From an uncultured Opitutaceae bacterium (GTDB lineage: Bacteria > Verrucomicrobiota > Verrucomicrobiia > Opitutales > Opitutaceae), in NCBI GenBank assembly GCA_903890485.1, contig CAITBM010000026.1, positions 62,001 to 126,000 of the forward strand: a stretch of DNA of 64,000 nt. Direction: 5' to 3'. Position numbers and translations under genes: made by a program. The notes under the pieces are model-generated. The model was not told the origin of the DNA. It was given only the letters and a program-made list of their open reading frames with translations, and searched no databases. This document shows, piece after piece, positions 46,944-57,308 of this stretch (its first letter is position 1; each line of letters opens with the position of its first letter).

Positions 46944-47453
46944 ATGGTGTCTGCCAACTCTGAACTGACGTACGACAGCAAGATCGAGGGTGACGTGATC
47001 GTCACCCGCGCTGATGCCGTCATCAACTGGATACGCAGCAACTCCATGTGGCCTATGCCGATGGGTTTGGCGTGCTGCGCGATCGAGCTGATGGCGGTGG
47101 CGGCAAGCCGCTTTGACATCGCCCGGTTCGGGGCCGAGGTCATGAGGTTCTCCCCGAAGCAGTCCGACTGCATGATCGTCTCCGGCACCGTGACCTACAA
47201 GATGTCCTCGGCTGTCCGCCGCATCTACGACCAGATGGCCGAGCCGAAGTGGGTCATCGCCATGGGCGCCTGCGCGAGCACCGGTGGCATGTACCGCAGT
47301 TATGCCGTTCTTCAGGGAGTGGACCGGATCCTCCCCGTCGACGTCTACGTCAGCGGCTGCCCCCCACGCCCCGAGGCGCTTTTGGATGCGTTAGTCAAAC
47401 TCCAGGAAAAGGTTAAGCGCGAGCGCTCCTTTAGCAAACTGAACACCGCCTGA
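46944..47453 (+). CDS. nuoB: NADH-quinone oxidoreductase subunit B
   Basis: The 169-residue subunit carrying cluster N2: GLACCAIE (tandem Cys), GACASTGG and VSGCPPRPE supply the four cysteines. It is the first gene of the operon; the usual nuoA is not upstream, where only 78 bases separate it from the GH2 gene. Its stop overlaps the nuoC start by one base. ATG 46944 is used, not the upstream open codons. Confidence 0.94.
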   Translation: MVSANSELTYDSKIEGDVIVTRADAVINWIRSNSMWPMPMGLACCAIELMAVAASRFDIARFGAEVMRFSPKQSDCMIVSGTVTYKMSSAVRRIYDQMAEPKWVIAMGACASTGGMYRSYAVLQGVDRILPVDVYVSGCPPRPEALLDALVKLQEKVKRERSFSKLNTA

Positions 47454-48079
47454 TGCCAAAAGCATTAGACGCCATCGCAGCGCTGAGGGGCAAGTGGTCC
47501 GGCGTGACCGATCGCGCCAGCCTGGACCAGCCGGCGATCAATGTCCCGGCGGCGGATCTCCTGGCGGTCCTGGGGTTCCTGAAGCAGGAGCAGGGCTTCG
47601 ACATGCTTGCGGATGTTTCCGGCATCGACTGGTCGCCCGGGGTGAGCCCGCGCTTCACGGTCGTCTACCACCTGCTTTCCACCACGGACCACGAGTACGT
47701 CCGGGTGGCCGTCGACTGCCCGAGCGACACCTTGCCCGAGGTTCCCAGCGCGGTCGGGCTCTGGCAGGGCGCCAACTGGCACGAGCGGGAGGCCTTCGAC
47801 ATGTTCGGGATCCGGTTTTCCGGCCACCCCGACCTGCGCAGGATCCTCATGTGGGACGGCTACCCGCACTTCCCCCTTCGCAAGGACTTTCCCTTGGCGG
47901 GCGTGGACACCCTGCTGCCTGACCTCGAGGTGGTTGCCGAGACCAAGACCAACGCGATCGCGGCCCCCATGGCGGGAGGCCCCTTCGTGGCAGCCTCCGG
48001 CGGGATCAACATGACCAACGCCGAGCCCAGGGCCAAGGACGAGAGCTGGAACGAGCGCCGCCCGAAGCCGGGAAGCTGA
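47453..48079 (+). CDS. nuoC: NADH-quinone oxidoreductase subunit C
   Basis: A 208-residue peripheral-arm subunit. The 30-kDa signature HEREAFDMFGIRFSGHP followed by DLRRILMWDGYPHFPLRKDFP is intact. The C-terminal 50 residues (Ala/Gly/Asn-rich) extend beyond the usual end. A 14-base gap leads to nuoD. Confidence 0.94.
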   Translation: MPKALDAIAALRGKWSGVTDRASLDQPAINVPAADLLAVLGFLKQEQGFDMLADVSGIDWSPGVSPRFTVVYHLLSTTDHEYVRVAVDCPSDTLPEVPSAVGLWQGANWHEREAFDMFGIRFSGHPDLRRILMWDGYPHFPLRKDFPLAGVDTLLPDLEVVAETKTNAIAAPMAGGPFVAASGGINMTNAEPRAKDESWNERRPKPGS

Positions 48080-48093
48080 GCTGAGACCCAAAG

Positions 48094-49320
48094 ATGCCCG
48101 TAGAACACATATTTCCCGATTCGGCCTCCAGGAACGCCCAGGGCGAGTTCGAGACCGAGAAGATGTCCCTCTCGATGGGGCCGTCGCACCCCTCCACCCA
48201 CGGCGTTCTGCGCCTCCAGATGGAGCTCGACGGGGAGATCGTGACCAAGGCGGACCCGGTGGTGGGCTACCTGCACCGCGGCGACGAGAAGATCGCCGAG
48301 AACATGACGTACAACCAGTTCGTGCCGTACACGGACCGGCTCGACTACCTTGCGCCGCTCGCCAACAACATGGCCTACGCGATCGCGGTCGAGAAGCTGG
48401 CGAAGCTCGAGGTCCCGGCGCGATGCCAGGCGATCCGCGTCATCACGGCCGAGCTGGCGCGCATATCAGCCCACATGATGGGCCTTGGCGCATTCGGGAT
48501 CGATGTCGGCGCGTGGACCGTCTTCCTGTACTCCTTCACGGAGCGCGAGAAGCTCTACAAGCTCTTTGAGGAGCTCACCGGGGCCAGGTTCACGACGAGC
48601 TACTCGCGGATCGGCGGCGTTTCCCGCGACATTCCCGCCGGCTGGACCGACCGGGTTAACGCCTTCTGCGACCAATTCCTGCCGATCCTCGAAGAGATCC
48701 TCAGCCTGCTGACGCGAAACAGGATCTTCACGGACCGCACGGTGGGCATCGGGGTCATATCGAGGGAGGACGCCGTCAATTTCGGCCTCACCGGGCCGAA
48801 CCTCCGGGCGAGCGGAGTGCCGCTTGATCTGCGAAAGGACAAGCCGTACAGCGGCTATGAGCAGTACGATTTCGACGTGGCCGTGGGTACGAAGGGCGAC
48901 GCCTACGACCGGTACCTGGTTCGCGGCGAGGAGATGCGCCAGTCGGTGCGCATCATCAAGCAGGCGATCGCGAAATTGCCCGGCGGAAAATGGTACGCCG
49001 AGGATGCGAGGAAGATCTTCGCACCGCCGAAGGAGAAGGTGCTCACCTCCATGGAGGAGTTGATCCAGAACTTCATGCTGGTCACGGAGGGGCCGCAGAT
49101 GCCGGCCGGCGAGGTTTACTTTGAGGCCGAGAACCCGAAGGGCGCGCTCGGCTTCTACGTGGTGTCCAAGGGCGGAGGGGTTCCCTACCGCCTGAAGATC
49201 CGCGCCCCCTCGTTCTGCAACCTCTCTATCCTGCCCAAGGTCTGCGTCGGCGCCATGGTGTCCGACGTGGTCTCGATCCTGGGCTCCCTCGACTTCGTGA
49301 TGGGCGAATGCGACCGCTGA
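48094..49320 (+). CDS. nuoD: NADH-quinone oxidoreductase subunit D
   Basis: The 408-residue 49-kDa-type subunit that shapes the quinone site with NuoB. Landmarks: MGPSHPSTHGVLRL, GYLHRGDEKIAE and LDYLAPLANNMAYA near the N terminus, and the C-terminal SILGSLDFVMGECDR. Stop and nuoE start overlap by one base (TGATG). Confidence 0.95.
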   Translation: MPVEHIFPDSASRNAQGEFETEKMSLSMGPSHPSTHGVLRLQMELDGEIVTKADPVVGYLHRGDEKIAENMTYNQFVPYTDRLDYLAPLANNMAYAIAVEKLAKLEVPARCQAIRVITAELARISAHMMGLGAFGIDVGAWTVFLYSFTEREKLYKLFEELTGARFTTSYSRIGGVSRDIPAGWTDRVNAFCDQFLPILEEILSLLTRNRIFTDRTVGIGVISREDAVNFGLTGPNLRASGVPLDLRKDKPYSGYEQYDFDVAVGTKGDAYDRYLVRGEEMRQSVRIIKQAIAKLPGGKWYAEDARKIFAPPKEKVLTSMEELIQNFMLVTEGPQMPAGEVYFEAENPKGALGFYVVSKGGGVPYRLKIRAPSFCNLSILPKVCVGAMVSDVVSILGSLDFVMGECDR

Positions 49321-49811
49321 TGAACCTCCAAGCCGAGACACTCAGGAAGATCGACGAGGTCATCCCGCACTACCCGGTGAAGCGCAGCGCGGCCCTTCCC
49401 CTCCTGCACCTTGTCCAGGAGGACCAGGGGTTCATCTCGAACGAGGCGATCGAGTGGATCGCCGACAGGCTCGAGATCCAGCCGATCAACGTCTACGAGC
49501 TCGTCACGTTCTACCCGATGTTCAGGCAGAAGCCGATCGGGCGCCGCCACATCAAGGTCTGCCGCACGCTCTCGTGCGCGATCATGGGCGGATACCGCAC
49601 CTGTGCTGAGTTCCAGAAGCAGTTCGGCACGGGCCTGGGCGAGGTCTCGCCGGACGGCGAGGTCACGGTCGAGTTCGTCGAGTGCCTGGCGAGCTGCGGC
49701 ACGGCGCCCGTCGTCATGATTGACGACCACCTCCACGAGAAGGTTGACGCGGCCAGGGCCCGCGAGCTCTCGGACAAGATCAAGGGCGAGGCCAAGACGG
49801 CAAACCGCTAG
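49320..49811 (+). CDS. nuoE: NADH-quinone oxidoreductase subunit E
   Basis: A 163-residue thioredoxin-fold subunit with [2Fe-2S] cluster N1a, bound by CRTLSC and CLASCG. ATG 49320 overlaps the nuoD stop and matches the family start; an ATG at 49308 in the same frame would overlap further and is less likely. Confidence 0.93.
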   Translation: MNLQAETLRKIDEVIPHYPVKRSAALPLLHLVQEDQGFISNEAIEWIADRLEIQPINVYELVTFYPMFRQKPIGRRHIKVCRTLSCAIMGGYRTCAEFQKQFGTGLGEVSPDGEVTVEFVECLASCGTAPVVMIDDHLHEKVDAARARELSDKIKGEAKTANR

Positions 49812-49828
49812 GAACCACCCGAAACGCC

Positions 49829-51190
49829 ATGCCCGCACCCGAACAATTCAGGCTGATCTTCAAGCACATCGACGAGCCGGGGTACACCAACGACCTCGCA
49901 TGCTACGTGCGCAACGGCGGCTACGAGGTGCTGAAGAAGTCGGTTGCAAGGAAGCCCGAGGAGCTGGTCGACGAGGTCAAGAAATCGGGCCTGAGGGGCA
50001 GGGGAGGCGCGGGATTTCCGTGCGGGGTGAAGTGGACGCTTCTGGACAGGAAGAGCGGCAAGCCGATCTACCTGGTGGTGAACGCCGACGAGTCCGAGCC
50101 GGGCACGTTCAAGGACCGCTACATCATCCACAATGACCCGCACCAGCTGATCGAGGGCATCATGATCACGTGCTTCGCCAACAAGGTGGAGCGCGCCTAC
50201 ATCTATATCCGCGGCGAGTTTCCCGAGGGGGCGAGGATCCTCGAGAAGGCGATCGCCGAGGCCAGGGCCGCCAATTTCTGCGGCCCAAACATCCTCGGGA
50301 CCGGCTACGGCTGCGAGATCTACGTCCACCGGGGCGCGGGCGCCTACATCTGCGGCGAGGAGACGGGCCTCATTGAGTCGATCGAGGGCAAGCGCCCCTA
50401 TCCCCGCATCAAGCCGCCGTACTTCCCCGCGGTGCTCGGGCTCTACCAGTGCCCGACAATCGTCAACAACGTGGAGACCCTCTGCCATGTGAAGCACATT
50501 GCGGACAGGGGGGGGGAGGCCTATTCGAAGATCGGCACCCCGAACAACACGGGCACCCGCATCCTTTGCGTCTCGGGGCACGTGCAGCGCCCGGGCTACT
50601 ACGAGTTCGAGGTCGGCAAGATCACGATGGGCCAACTCCTCTTTGAAGTCTGCGGCGGCCCGCTGCCGGGGCGCACCTTCAAGGCCGTGATCCCAGGCGG
50701 GTCCTCGGCCAAGGTCCTCAAGTTCGGCGAGCGCTACAAGGGCAAGCGCAAGTCCGGCGCCGAGATGGTCGAGTACGACTGGGGACTGGAGGATATCCCG
50801 ATGGACTTCGACTCGCTCGCGATGATCGGCTCGATGGGCGGATCCGGCGGCGTGATCGTGATGGACGACTCGGTCAGCATGGTCGAGGCCCTCGCCAACA
50901 TCAACGCCTTCTACTCCCACGAGAGCTGCGGGCAGTGCACGCCCTGCCGCGAGGGTTCGCTGTGGATGAAGAAGATCACCAGCCGCATGGTCCACGGGGA
51001 GGCGCGCACCGAGGACGGGGCCCTCCTCAAGAGTGTCGCCGACCAGATCGCCGGCAGGACAATCTGCGCGTTCGGGGAGGCCTGCGCCTGGCCGACCCAG
51101 AGCTTCATCGCGAAGTTCGGCGATGAATTCAAGGCGTACCCCGAGGCCAAGAAGGCCCCGAGGGCCGCGGCGGCCCCCGAGCTCGTCTAG
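49829..51190 (+). CDS. nuoF: NADH-quinone oxidoreductase subunit F
   Basis: The 453-residue NADH-oxidising subunit. FMN/NADH site GLRGRGGAGFPCG (with Cys where Thr is common), NADESEPGTFKDR, GAGAYICGEETGL and the cluster N3 ligands SCGQCTPCREG with the later Cys in FGEAC. It receives hydride from NADH and passes electrons to NuoE and NuoG. Confidence 0.95.
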   Translation: MPAPEQFRLIFKHIDEPGYTNDLACYVRNGGYEVLKKSVARKPEELVDEVKKSGLRGRGGAGFPCGVKWTLLDRKSGKPIYLVVNADESEPGTFKDRYIIHNDPHQLIEGIMITCFANKVERAYIYIRGEFPEGARILEKAIAEARAANFCGPNILGTGYGCEIYVHRGAGAYICGEETGLIESIEGKRPYPRIKPPYFPAVLGLYQCPTIVNNVETLCHVKHIADRGGEAYSKIGTPNNTGTRILCVSGHVQRPGYYEFEVGKITMGQLLFEVCGGPLPGRTFKAVIPGGSSAKVLKFGERYKGKRKSGAEMVEYDWGLEDIPMDFDSLAMIGSMGGSGGVIVMDDSVSMVEALANINAFYSHESCGQCTPCREGSLWMKKITSRMVHGEARTEDGALLKSVADQIAGRTICAFGEACAWPTQSFIAKFGDEFKAYPEAKKAPRAAAAPELV

Positions 51191-51221
51191 GCGCCCCCAC
51201 ACCCTTTTCACCCGACCTTCG

Positions 51222-52931
51222 ATGATACAGCCCGCCTCCCCAGACCTGATCACCGTCAACGTTGACGGCAAGGAGATCGCCGTCCCGAAGGGCACGAACA
51301 TGATCGAGGCGGCGCGCCGGGTCGGGGTCGACGTCCCGCACTACTGCTACCATTCGAAACTCTCGATCGTGGGCAACTGCCGCATGTGCCTGGTCGAGAT
51401 GGGCATGCCCGCCGTCGACCCGGCCTCCAAGGCCCCCGTGATTGATCCGGCCACCGGCAAGCAGCGCGTCAACTGGTCGCCCCGGCCCACGATCGCCTGT
51501 GCCACGAATGCCTCGCCGGGGCTGCACATCTGCACCACCAGCCCCATGGTCAAGGAGTGCCGCGAGGGCGTGATGGAGTTCCTCTTGATCAACCACCCCC
51601 TCGACTGCCCGATCTGCGACCAGGCCGGGGAGTGCAAGCTCCAGGAGCAGTCAACCGGGTACGGCAGGGGCTACTCCCGGTTCATCGAGCAGAAGAACGT
51701 GAAGCCGAAGCGGACCCTCCTCGGGCCGCGGGTCATGCTGGACGACGAGCGGTGTATCCTTTGTTCCCGCTGCATCCGCTTCTCCAAGGAGGTCGCCAAG
51801 GACGACGTACTCGGCTTCGTGGACCGCGGAAGCTACAGCACGCTCACGTGCTACCCCGGCAAGAAGCTCGAGAACAACTACTCGCTCAACACGGTCGACA
51901 TCTGCCCTGTAGGGGCGCTCACGAGCACCGATTTCAGGTTCAAGATGCGGGTGTGGTTCCTCAAGCAGACCAACAGCATCGACACCGAGACGAGCGTAGG
52001 CGTGAACACGGTCGTGTGGTCGCGCGAGGGCGTGGTCTACCGGATCACCCCGAGGGAGAACGGCTCCGTGAACGACACCTGGATGCCGGACAGCGGGCGC
52101 ACCCTCTACAAGCAGATCCGGGAGGGCGGACGCCTGGAAGCGGCCAGGGTCTCGGGCTCGGTCGCCGACCTGGAGAGCGCCGTCAAGGCGGCCGCGGCCC
52201 TGATCTCCGGCGCCAAGGTCGCCGTGGTCGGCTCGGGGCGAAGCTCGGTCGAGGAGCAGTTCCTCACGCGCAAGCTTGCCGCGAGGGCCGGGGCCGAGGC
52301 GTACCTGGTCTCTAGGGTGGGGCAGGGGGACAATCTGCTCGTCTCCACCGACAAGAATCCAAACGTGCGCGGGGCGCTCGTCACGGGCCTCATCTCCGAG
52401 TTGCCGAAGCCAAGCCTCGGCGCGCTGGGCGAGAGGATCGACTCGGGGTCGGTCACCACCGTCGTCTCCGTTGGCGAGGACCTCTTGGCGGCGGGCCTGA
52501 GCGCCTCGCAGCTGGCGAAGGTCTCCATCGTCTACCTGGGGACCCACGATAACGCGACGAGCGGGCTGGCGAAGGTGGTCATCCCGACCCTCACCGTTTT
52601 TGAGAAGCACGGGACCTTCGTGAACCAGCAGTTCAGGATCCAGCGCTTTGCCAAGGCCGTCCCGGGGCCTTCGGGCTCGTCCGACGACCTGGTGGTCCTC
52701 TCGAAGCTCCTCTCGGCCGCGGGCGGCGAGGCGCTCGGCGCCGACGTCGGCTCCCTCTGGCCCTCGATCGCCTCCGAGGTCCCGGCACTTTCGACCATGG
52801 CGTACTCGAACATCCCCGACACGGGCCTGCTCCTGGACTCCTCGCCCTGGTCGACCCTCGCGTTCGCCGAGGAGGCGACGCTCCACTTCAAGCCGGCGGC
52901 TGCCGCTCCAAAGGAGGCCCCCCGTGGCTAA
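51222..52931 (+). CDS. nuoG: NADH-quinone oxidoreductase subunit G (short form)
   Basis: A 569-residue subunit, shorter than the 700-900 residues of many NuoG. N-terminal [2Fe-2S] domain (CYHSKLSIVGNCRMC), the His/Cys-ligated cluster (HPLDCPICDQAGECKLQ), and a [4Fe-4S] site (CILCSRC...CPVGAL) are complete, so the electron wire is intact. The molybdopterin-like C-terminal domain is reduced and lacks cofactor features. Its stop overlaps the nuoH GTG by 8 bases. ATG 51222 is selected; earlier codons of the frame lie in nuoF. Confidence 0.92.
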   Translation: MIQPASPDLITVNVDGKEIAVPKGTNMIEAARRVGVDVPHYCYHSKLSIVGNCRMCLVEMGMPAVDPASKAPVIDPATGKQRVNWSPRPTIACATNASPGLHICTTSPMVKECREGVMEFLLINHPLDCPICDQAGECKLQEQSTGYGRGYSRFIEQKNVKPKRTLLGPRVMLDDERCILCSRCIRFSKEVAKDDVLGFVDRGSYSTLTCYPGKKLENNYSLNTVDICPVGALTSTDFRFKMRVWFLKQTNSIDTETSVGVNTVVWSREGVVYRITPRENGSVNDTWMPDSGRTLYKQIREGGRLEAARVSGSVADLESAVKAAAALISGAKVAVVGSGRSSVEEQFLTRKLAARAGAEAYLVSRVGQGDNLLVSTDKNPNVRGALVTGLISELPKPSLGALGERIDSGSVTTVVSVGEDLLAAGLSASQLAKVSIVYLGTHDNATSGLAKVVIPTLTVFEKHGTFVNQQFRIQRFAKAVPGPSGSSDDLVVLSKLLSAAGGEALGADVGSLWPSIASEVPALSTMAYSNIPDTGLLLDSSPWSTLAFAEEATLHFKPAAAAPKEAPRG

Positions 52932-54087
52932 TTTCTTCTTCGGGCTTCCGCTCATGGTCCAGGGGATCGCCAAGGGCCTGGCCGTCATCCTTTTCATCTT
53001 CCCCGTGGCCGCGGCGTGTTCGATGGCCGAGCGAAAGGTCTCGGCCTGGATCCAGCGCCGCCCGGGACCCAACCGCACGATCCCTCCGTTTTTCGTGGGC
53101 ATCCCCGGGGCCAGCATCCTCCAGCGCCTCGGCATCTTCCAGCTGGCCGCCGACGGCGGGAAGTTCTTCTTCAAGGAGGAGCCGCTCCCCAACCACGTCC
53201 ACAAGTTCTATTTCATCCTGGCCCCTTTCATCGCGATGATACCGGCCTTCACGACCGTGACGGTAGTGCCGTTCGGCGCCTACCTGGACCCCGAGGGCAA
53301 GGTGATCCCGATCATGCTGGCCAACGTCGACATCGGGATCCTCGCCATCTTCGCGGTGGCCTCCCTCGGCGTCTACTCGCTGATCCTCGCCGGCTGGGCG
53401 TCGAACTCCAAGTACCCGTTCCTGGGCGGCGTCCGCGCCTCCGCGCAGCTGATCTCCTACGAGCTCTCGATGACGCTTTCGGTGCTGCCGGTCTTCCTGT
53501 GGGTCAACGAGCCCGGGAGCTCGGGCTCGCTCAGCCTGGCCCGGGTGGTCGAGTTCCAGAGCCACGCCGGATTCTGGGGCGGCACCTGGTTCCTCTTCAC
53601 TATGCCCCTATCCGCGGCGATCTTCATGATCGCCCTATTCGCGGAAACCAACCGCCAGCCGTTCGACATGCCGGAGTCCGAGGCGGACCTGGTGGGTGGT
53701 TTCCATACGGAGTACGGCGCGTTCAAGTGGTCGCTCTTCTTCGTGGCGGAGTACGCCAACATGATCGTCGGCTCGGCGGTCTTCGCGCTCCTCTTCCTCG
53801 GTGGCTGGAACCTGCTGCCGTGGCTGCCGCTCTCCTCGCTCCTGGAGGACCTGCACCGCCTCACGGGATCGGCCCTCTGGCTGAACCCCCTGGTGTCGGG
53901 GGTCCTCTCGATCGCGATCTTCGTCGCCAAGGTATTGTTCACGATCTTCTTCTTCATGTGGGTCCGCTGGACCGTCCCGAGGTTCCGCTACGACCAGGTG
54001 ATGCGGATAGGCTGGAAGGTGCTCCTGCCGCTCTCGATCGCCAATCTGGTCGCCTACACCGTCGGAATCTACTTCCTCCAGGGATAG
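52924..54087 (+). CDS. nuoH: NADH-quinone oxidoreductase subunit H
   Basis: A 387-residue membrane subunit linking the quinone site to the proton arm. Signatures AERKVSAWIQRRPGPNR, LISYELSMTLS and FAETNRQPFDMPESEADLVGGFHTEY are intact, with about eight membrane segments. The start is GTG at 52924, inside the nuoG 3' end. Confidence 0.94.
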   Translation: MANFFFGLPLMVQGIAKGLAVILFIFPVAAACSMAERKVSAWIQRRPGPNRTIPPFFVGIPGASILQRLGIFQLAADGGKFFFKEEPLPNHVHKFYFILAPFIAMIPAFTTVTVVPFGAYLDPEGKVIPIMLANVDIGILAIFAVASLGVYSLILAGWASNSKYPFLGGVRASAQLISYELSMTLSVLPVFLWVNEPGSSGSLSLARVVEFQSHAGFWGGTWFLFTMPLSAAIFMIALFAETNRQPFDMPESEADLVGGFHTEYGAFKWSLFFVAEYANMIVGSAVFALLFLGGWNLLPWLPLSSLLEDLHRLTGSALWLNPLVSGVLSIAIFVAKVLFTIFFFMWVRWTVPRFRYDQVMRIGWKVLLPLSIANLVAYTVGIYFLQG

Positions 54088-54100
54088 GACACCCAACGCC

Positions 54101-54643
54101 ATGGCCGTAATCCAAGTTCAACGAAAGCCCCTCTCCCTGGCGGAGCGCACCTACATCCCGCAGGTGATCGGCGGGCTGCTGACGACGATCAAGTACTTCT
54201 TCAGGCCTTCCGAGACCCTCCAGTACCCCGAGCAGCGGCCCGCCATCCCGCCGGGCTACCGCGGCGTCCCGACGCTTGTCATGGATCCCCACGGGCGGGA
54301 GAAGTGCGTCTCCTGCCAGCTCTGCGAGTTCGTCTGCCCGCCGAAGGCGATCCGCATCACCCCGGGCTCGGTTGCCCAGGGCGCGGGGGTGGACCACGTG
54401 GAGAAGGCACCGCAGGCCTTCGACATCGACATGCTCCGGTGCATCTACTGCGGCCTTTGTGAGGAGGTTTGCCCCGAGGAGGCCATCGTCCTGCAGAACC
54501 AGTTCTCCATGTCGGGCTACGGCCGCTCCGAGATGGTCAACCACAAGGATCGCCTCTACGAGCTCGGCGGCACCCTCCCCGACAAGCATTTCAAATGGGA
54601 CAAGAAGAAGGCCGCCGAGACCGGGGCGGGGGGGCACCACTAG
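54101..54643 (+). CDS. nuoI: NADH-quinone oxidoreductase subunit I
   Basis: A 180-residue ferredoxin-like subunit with two [4Fe-4S] motifs, CVSCQLCEFVCP and CIYCGLCEEVCP (clusters N6a/N6b). The N-terminal helix anchors it at the membrane. Thirteen bases after nuoH. Confidence 0.95.
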   Translation: MAVIQVQRKPLSLAERTYIPQVIGGLLTTIKYFFRPSETLQYPEQRPAIPPGYRGVPTLVMDPHGREKCVSCQLCEFVCPPKAIRITPGSVAQGAGVDHVEKAPQAFDIDMLRCIYCGLCEEVCPEEAIVLQNQFSMSGYGRSEMVNHKDRLYELGGTLPDKHFKWDKKKAAETGAGGHH

Positions 54644-54654
54644 AGGACATCCCG

Positions 54655-55167
54655 ATGGAACACCTCGCCTTCACCTGCCTCTCGGTCTTTAGCCTGGCCT
54701 GCGCCCTGGGGGTCGTCCTCAGTAAGAACGCCATCAACGGGGCGATGTGCCTGTTGCTCTGCCTGGCCGGGGTCGCCGGGCTCTTCGTCCAGCTTCACGC
54801 CTACCTCCTGGCCTTCGTCCTGGTGCTGGTCTACGCGGGCGCCGTTGTCGCCCTCTTTCTCTTCATCATCATGCTCCTGGACATGCAGGGCGGCAGGACC
54901 TGGAAGTTCCGGGGGCTCAACGCCGCGGCCGGGTTCGTCGCCGCGCTCCTGCTGATCACGGGCCTCAATCTCCTGGCCGTGCGGGGCCACCTGGAGGCCG
55001 GTCCCCCGATCGGGAATTCGGTCGGATCCTCGCTCAAGTTCTACAGCTACCAGCTCTTCACGACCTACCTGCTGCCCGTGCAGATCATTGGGTTCCTGCT
55101 CCTGATCGCCATGCTCGGGGTGATTGTCCTCAGCCGGCGAGCCCCGCAACCGGAGGACGCCAAATGA
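54655..55167 (+). CDS. nuoJ: NADH-quinone oxidoreductase subunit J
   Basis: A 170-residue membrane subunit with about five hydrophobic segments and the conserved [19 protein letters not shown] helix containing the pi-bulge region. ATG 54655 begins the first membrane segment. The stop overlaps the nuoK ATG (ATGA). Confidence 0.92.
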   Translation: MEHLAFTCLSVFSLACALGVVLSKNAINGAMCLLLCLAGVAGLFVQLHAYLLAFVLVLVYAGAVVALFLFIIMLLDMQGGRTWKFRGLNAAAGFVAALLLITGLNLLAVRGHLEAGPPIGNSVGSSLKFYSYQLFTTYLLPVQIIGFLLLIAMLGVIVLSRRAPQPEDAK

Positions 55168-55469
55168 CCCCAAGCCTCGACTCCTACGTGATGCTGAGCG
55201 CCGCGCTTTTTGCGATCGGGTTCCTCGGCGTCCTCATTAGGAGGAACACGCTCGTCATCTACATGTGCCTGGAGCTCATGCTCGTGGCTGCGACGCTCGC
55301 CCTGGTGGCTTTCTCCCGGTTCAACGGCACCGAGGACGGCGACGTCTTCGTGTTCTTCATCCTGACCGTGGCGGCCGCCGAGGTGGCGGTGGGCCTGGCG
55401 ATCATCGTGGCGCTCTTCCGCGCCCGCCAGACGGTGCAGGTCGACCAGCTCGATTCGCTCAAACACTAG
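55164..55469 (+). CDS. nuoK: NADH-quinone oxidoreductase subunit K
   Basis: A 101-residue subunit with three membrane segments. The conserved membrane Glu residues lie in [12 protein letters not shown] and [12 protein letters not shown]. Length is standard (about 100). Confidence 0.93.
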   Translation: MTPSLDSYVMLSAALFAIGFLGVLIRRNTLVIYMCLELMLVAATLALVAFSRFNGTEDGDVFVFFILTVAAAEVAVGLAIIVALFRARQTVQVDQLDSLKH

Positions 55470-55480
55470 GCCCGAAGGAC

Positions 55481-57298
55481 ATGTCCCCCCTTTCTACCGC
55501 ACTCCTCGTCCTCCTTGTTCCGCTCGCCTCCGCGGTCCTGATCGCGCTTTTCCTGCGGACCCGGGGCACGGCGGCTTCGGTTCTTTCGGTTGCGGCTGCT
55601 TCCTTCGTCGCCCTGGGCGCCCTCGTGCTGGCCTTTGGCGGCGCCCGTTTCACGGGCTCGCTCGAATGGTTCCGCCTGGGGTCGTTCGCGATCGAGCTGG
55701 GCGTCAAGTTCGACGACCTGGCGGCGCTCATGCTCTCGATCGTAGGCGTGGTCGGCCTGTGCGTCCATGTGTTCTCCCTGGGCTACATGCACGACGATTC
55801 GGCCAAGGCCCGGTTCTTCGGGGGCCTGTCGATCTTCATGTTCTCGATGATCGGCATAGTCCTGGCCGACAACCTGTTCATGATGTTCATCTTCTGGGAA
55901 CTTGTGGGCTTCAGCTCGTACTTCCTGATCAACCACTACTGCCACAAGCAGTCCGCCGCCGACGCCTCGAAAAAAGCGTTCATCGTGAACCGCGTGGGCG
56001 ACTTCGGTTTCATCCTGGGGATCATCCTCTGCTACTGGAAGAACGGGACGGTCAACCTGACGGAACTCGGCGCCGGACACGCCCTGGTCTACAGCCGGCT
56101 CATCCCGCTGCTCCTGTTCTGCGGTGCTGTCGGCAAATCGGCCCAGCTTCCGCTGCAGGTCTGGCTGCCGGACGCGATGGAGGGCCCGACACCGGTGTCC
56201 GCCTTGATCCATGCGGCGACCATGGTCGCGGCGGGCATCTACATGCTCTGCCGAATCCACGTCCTCATGGTGCCGCCGGCGATGACCGTGATCGCCTGGG
56301 TCGGCACCCTGACCGCGCTCTATTCGGCGCTCTGCGCGGTCACTCAGCGCGACATCAAGAAGGTCCTGGCGTATTCCACGCTCTCCCAGCTGGGCTACAT
56401 GGTCGCGGCCTTCGGACTCGGGTCGGTCAGCGCCTCGATGTTCCACCTGACCACGCACGCCTTCTTCAAGGCGCTCCTGTTCCTTGGGTCGGGCTCCGTG
56501 ATCGTCGGCTGCCACCACGAGCAGGACATCTTCCGGATGGGCGGGCTCAGGGCCCGCATGCCGGTCACCTTCTGGACCTTCACCGTGGCGGTGGCTGCCA
56601 TCGCGGGCCTACCCGGCCTTGCCGGTTTCTTCTCGAAGGATGCCATCCTTGTCCTTGCCTTCGGGAGCAACAAGGCGGTTTTTGCGGTCCTTGCACTGAC
56701 AGCGGTGCTCACGGCCTTCTACATGCTCCGCCTCTGGAAGATCGTGTTTCTGGGCTCCGCGCGCAGCGAGGAGGCGGGCCACGCCCACGAGAGCGGATTC
56801 TCGATAACTGCGCCCCTGGTGCTCCTGGCGGTTCTCTCCGTGGTCGGCGGCTACACGGCGATCTACCACGGCGCCTTTGACGCCGTGTTCTCGGGGGTGC
56901 CCGAGGCCGAGGGCCCGACCCACTACATTGTCCTGGCCACAAGCCTCACTGTCCTCCTCCTGGGCGCCGGCCTTGCCCTCGCCTTCTACGCGACCGACGG
57001 GAAGGACGCGCTCGAGGAAAGGGCGCCGGGCGCTTTCGGCTTCCTGGTGGCGCTCCGCGCCTCATTTGACAGCGCGTACGACTACTACGTTGCGAAGATC
57101 CAGCAGCGGTTGGCAATGGCGCTCAACTTCCTGGACCTGGTGGTGCTCTCCGGGGTCCTGATCCGCGGGTTCTCCGGCGCCGTGGAGATCCTCGGCTTTG
57201 GTGTTCGCACCCTGCACACCGGGCGCATCAACCACTACGTGTACTGGTTCCTCGGGGGGGTCGTCCTGCTGTGGGCCTTCGCGGCGGGAATCCTCTGA
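55481..57298 (+). CDS. nuoL: NADH-quinone oxidoreductase subunit L
   Basis: A 605-residue antiporter-like subunit with about 16 membrane segments. Signatures: WELVGFSSYFLINHY, PLQVWLPDAMEGPTPVSALIHAATMVAAGIY and DIKKVLAYSTLSQLGYM. The C terminus includes the long lateral helix. Eleven bases after nuoK. Confidence 0.94.
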   Translation: MSPLSTALLVLLVPLASAVLIALFLRTRGTAASVLSVAAASFVALGALVLAFGGARFTGSLEWFRLGSFAIELGVKFDDLAALMLSIVGVVGLCVHVFSLGYMHDDSAKARFFGGLSIFMFSMIGIVLADNLFMMFIFWELVGFSSYFLINHYCHKQSAADASKKAFIVNRVGDFGFILGIILCYWKNGTVNLTELGAGHALVYSRLIPLLLFCGAVGKSAQLPLQVWLPDAMEGPTPVSALIHAATMVAAGIYMLCRIHVLMVPPAMTVIAWVGTLTALYSALCAVTQRDIKKVLAYSTLSQLGYMVAAFGLGSVSASMFHLTTHAFFKALLFLGSGSVIVGCHHEQDIFRMGGLRARMPVTFWTFTVAVAAIAGLPGLAGFFSKDAILVLAFGSNKAVFAVLALTAVLTAFYMLRLWKIVFLGSARSEEAGHAHESGFSITAPLVLLAVLSVVGGYTAIYHGAFDAVFSGVPEAEGPTHYIVLATSLTVLLLGAGLALAFYATDGKDALEERAPGAFGFLVALRASFDSAYDYYVAKIQQRLAMALNFLDLVVLSGVLIRGFSGAVEILGFGVRTLHTGRINHYVYWFLGGVVLLWAFAAGIL

Positions 57299-57308
57299 TT
57301 TGAACGCG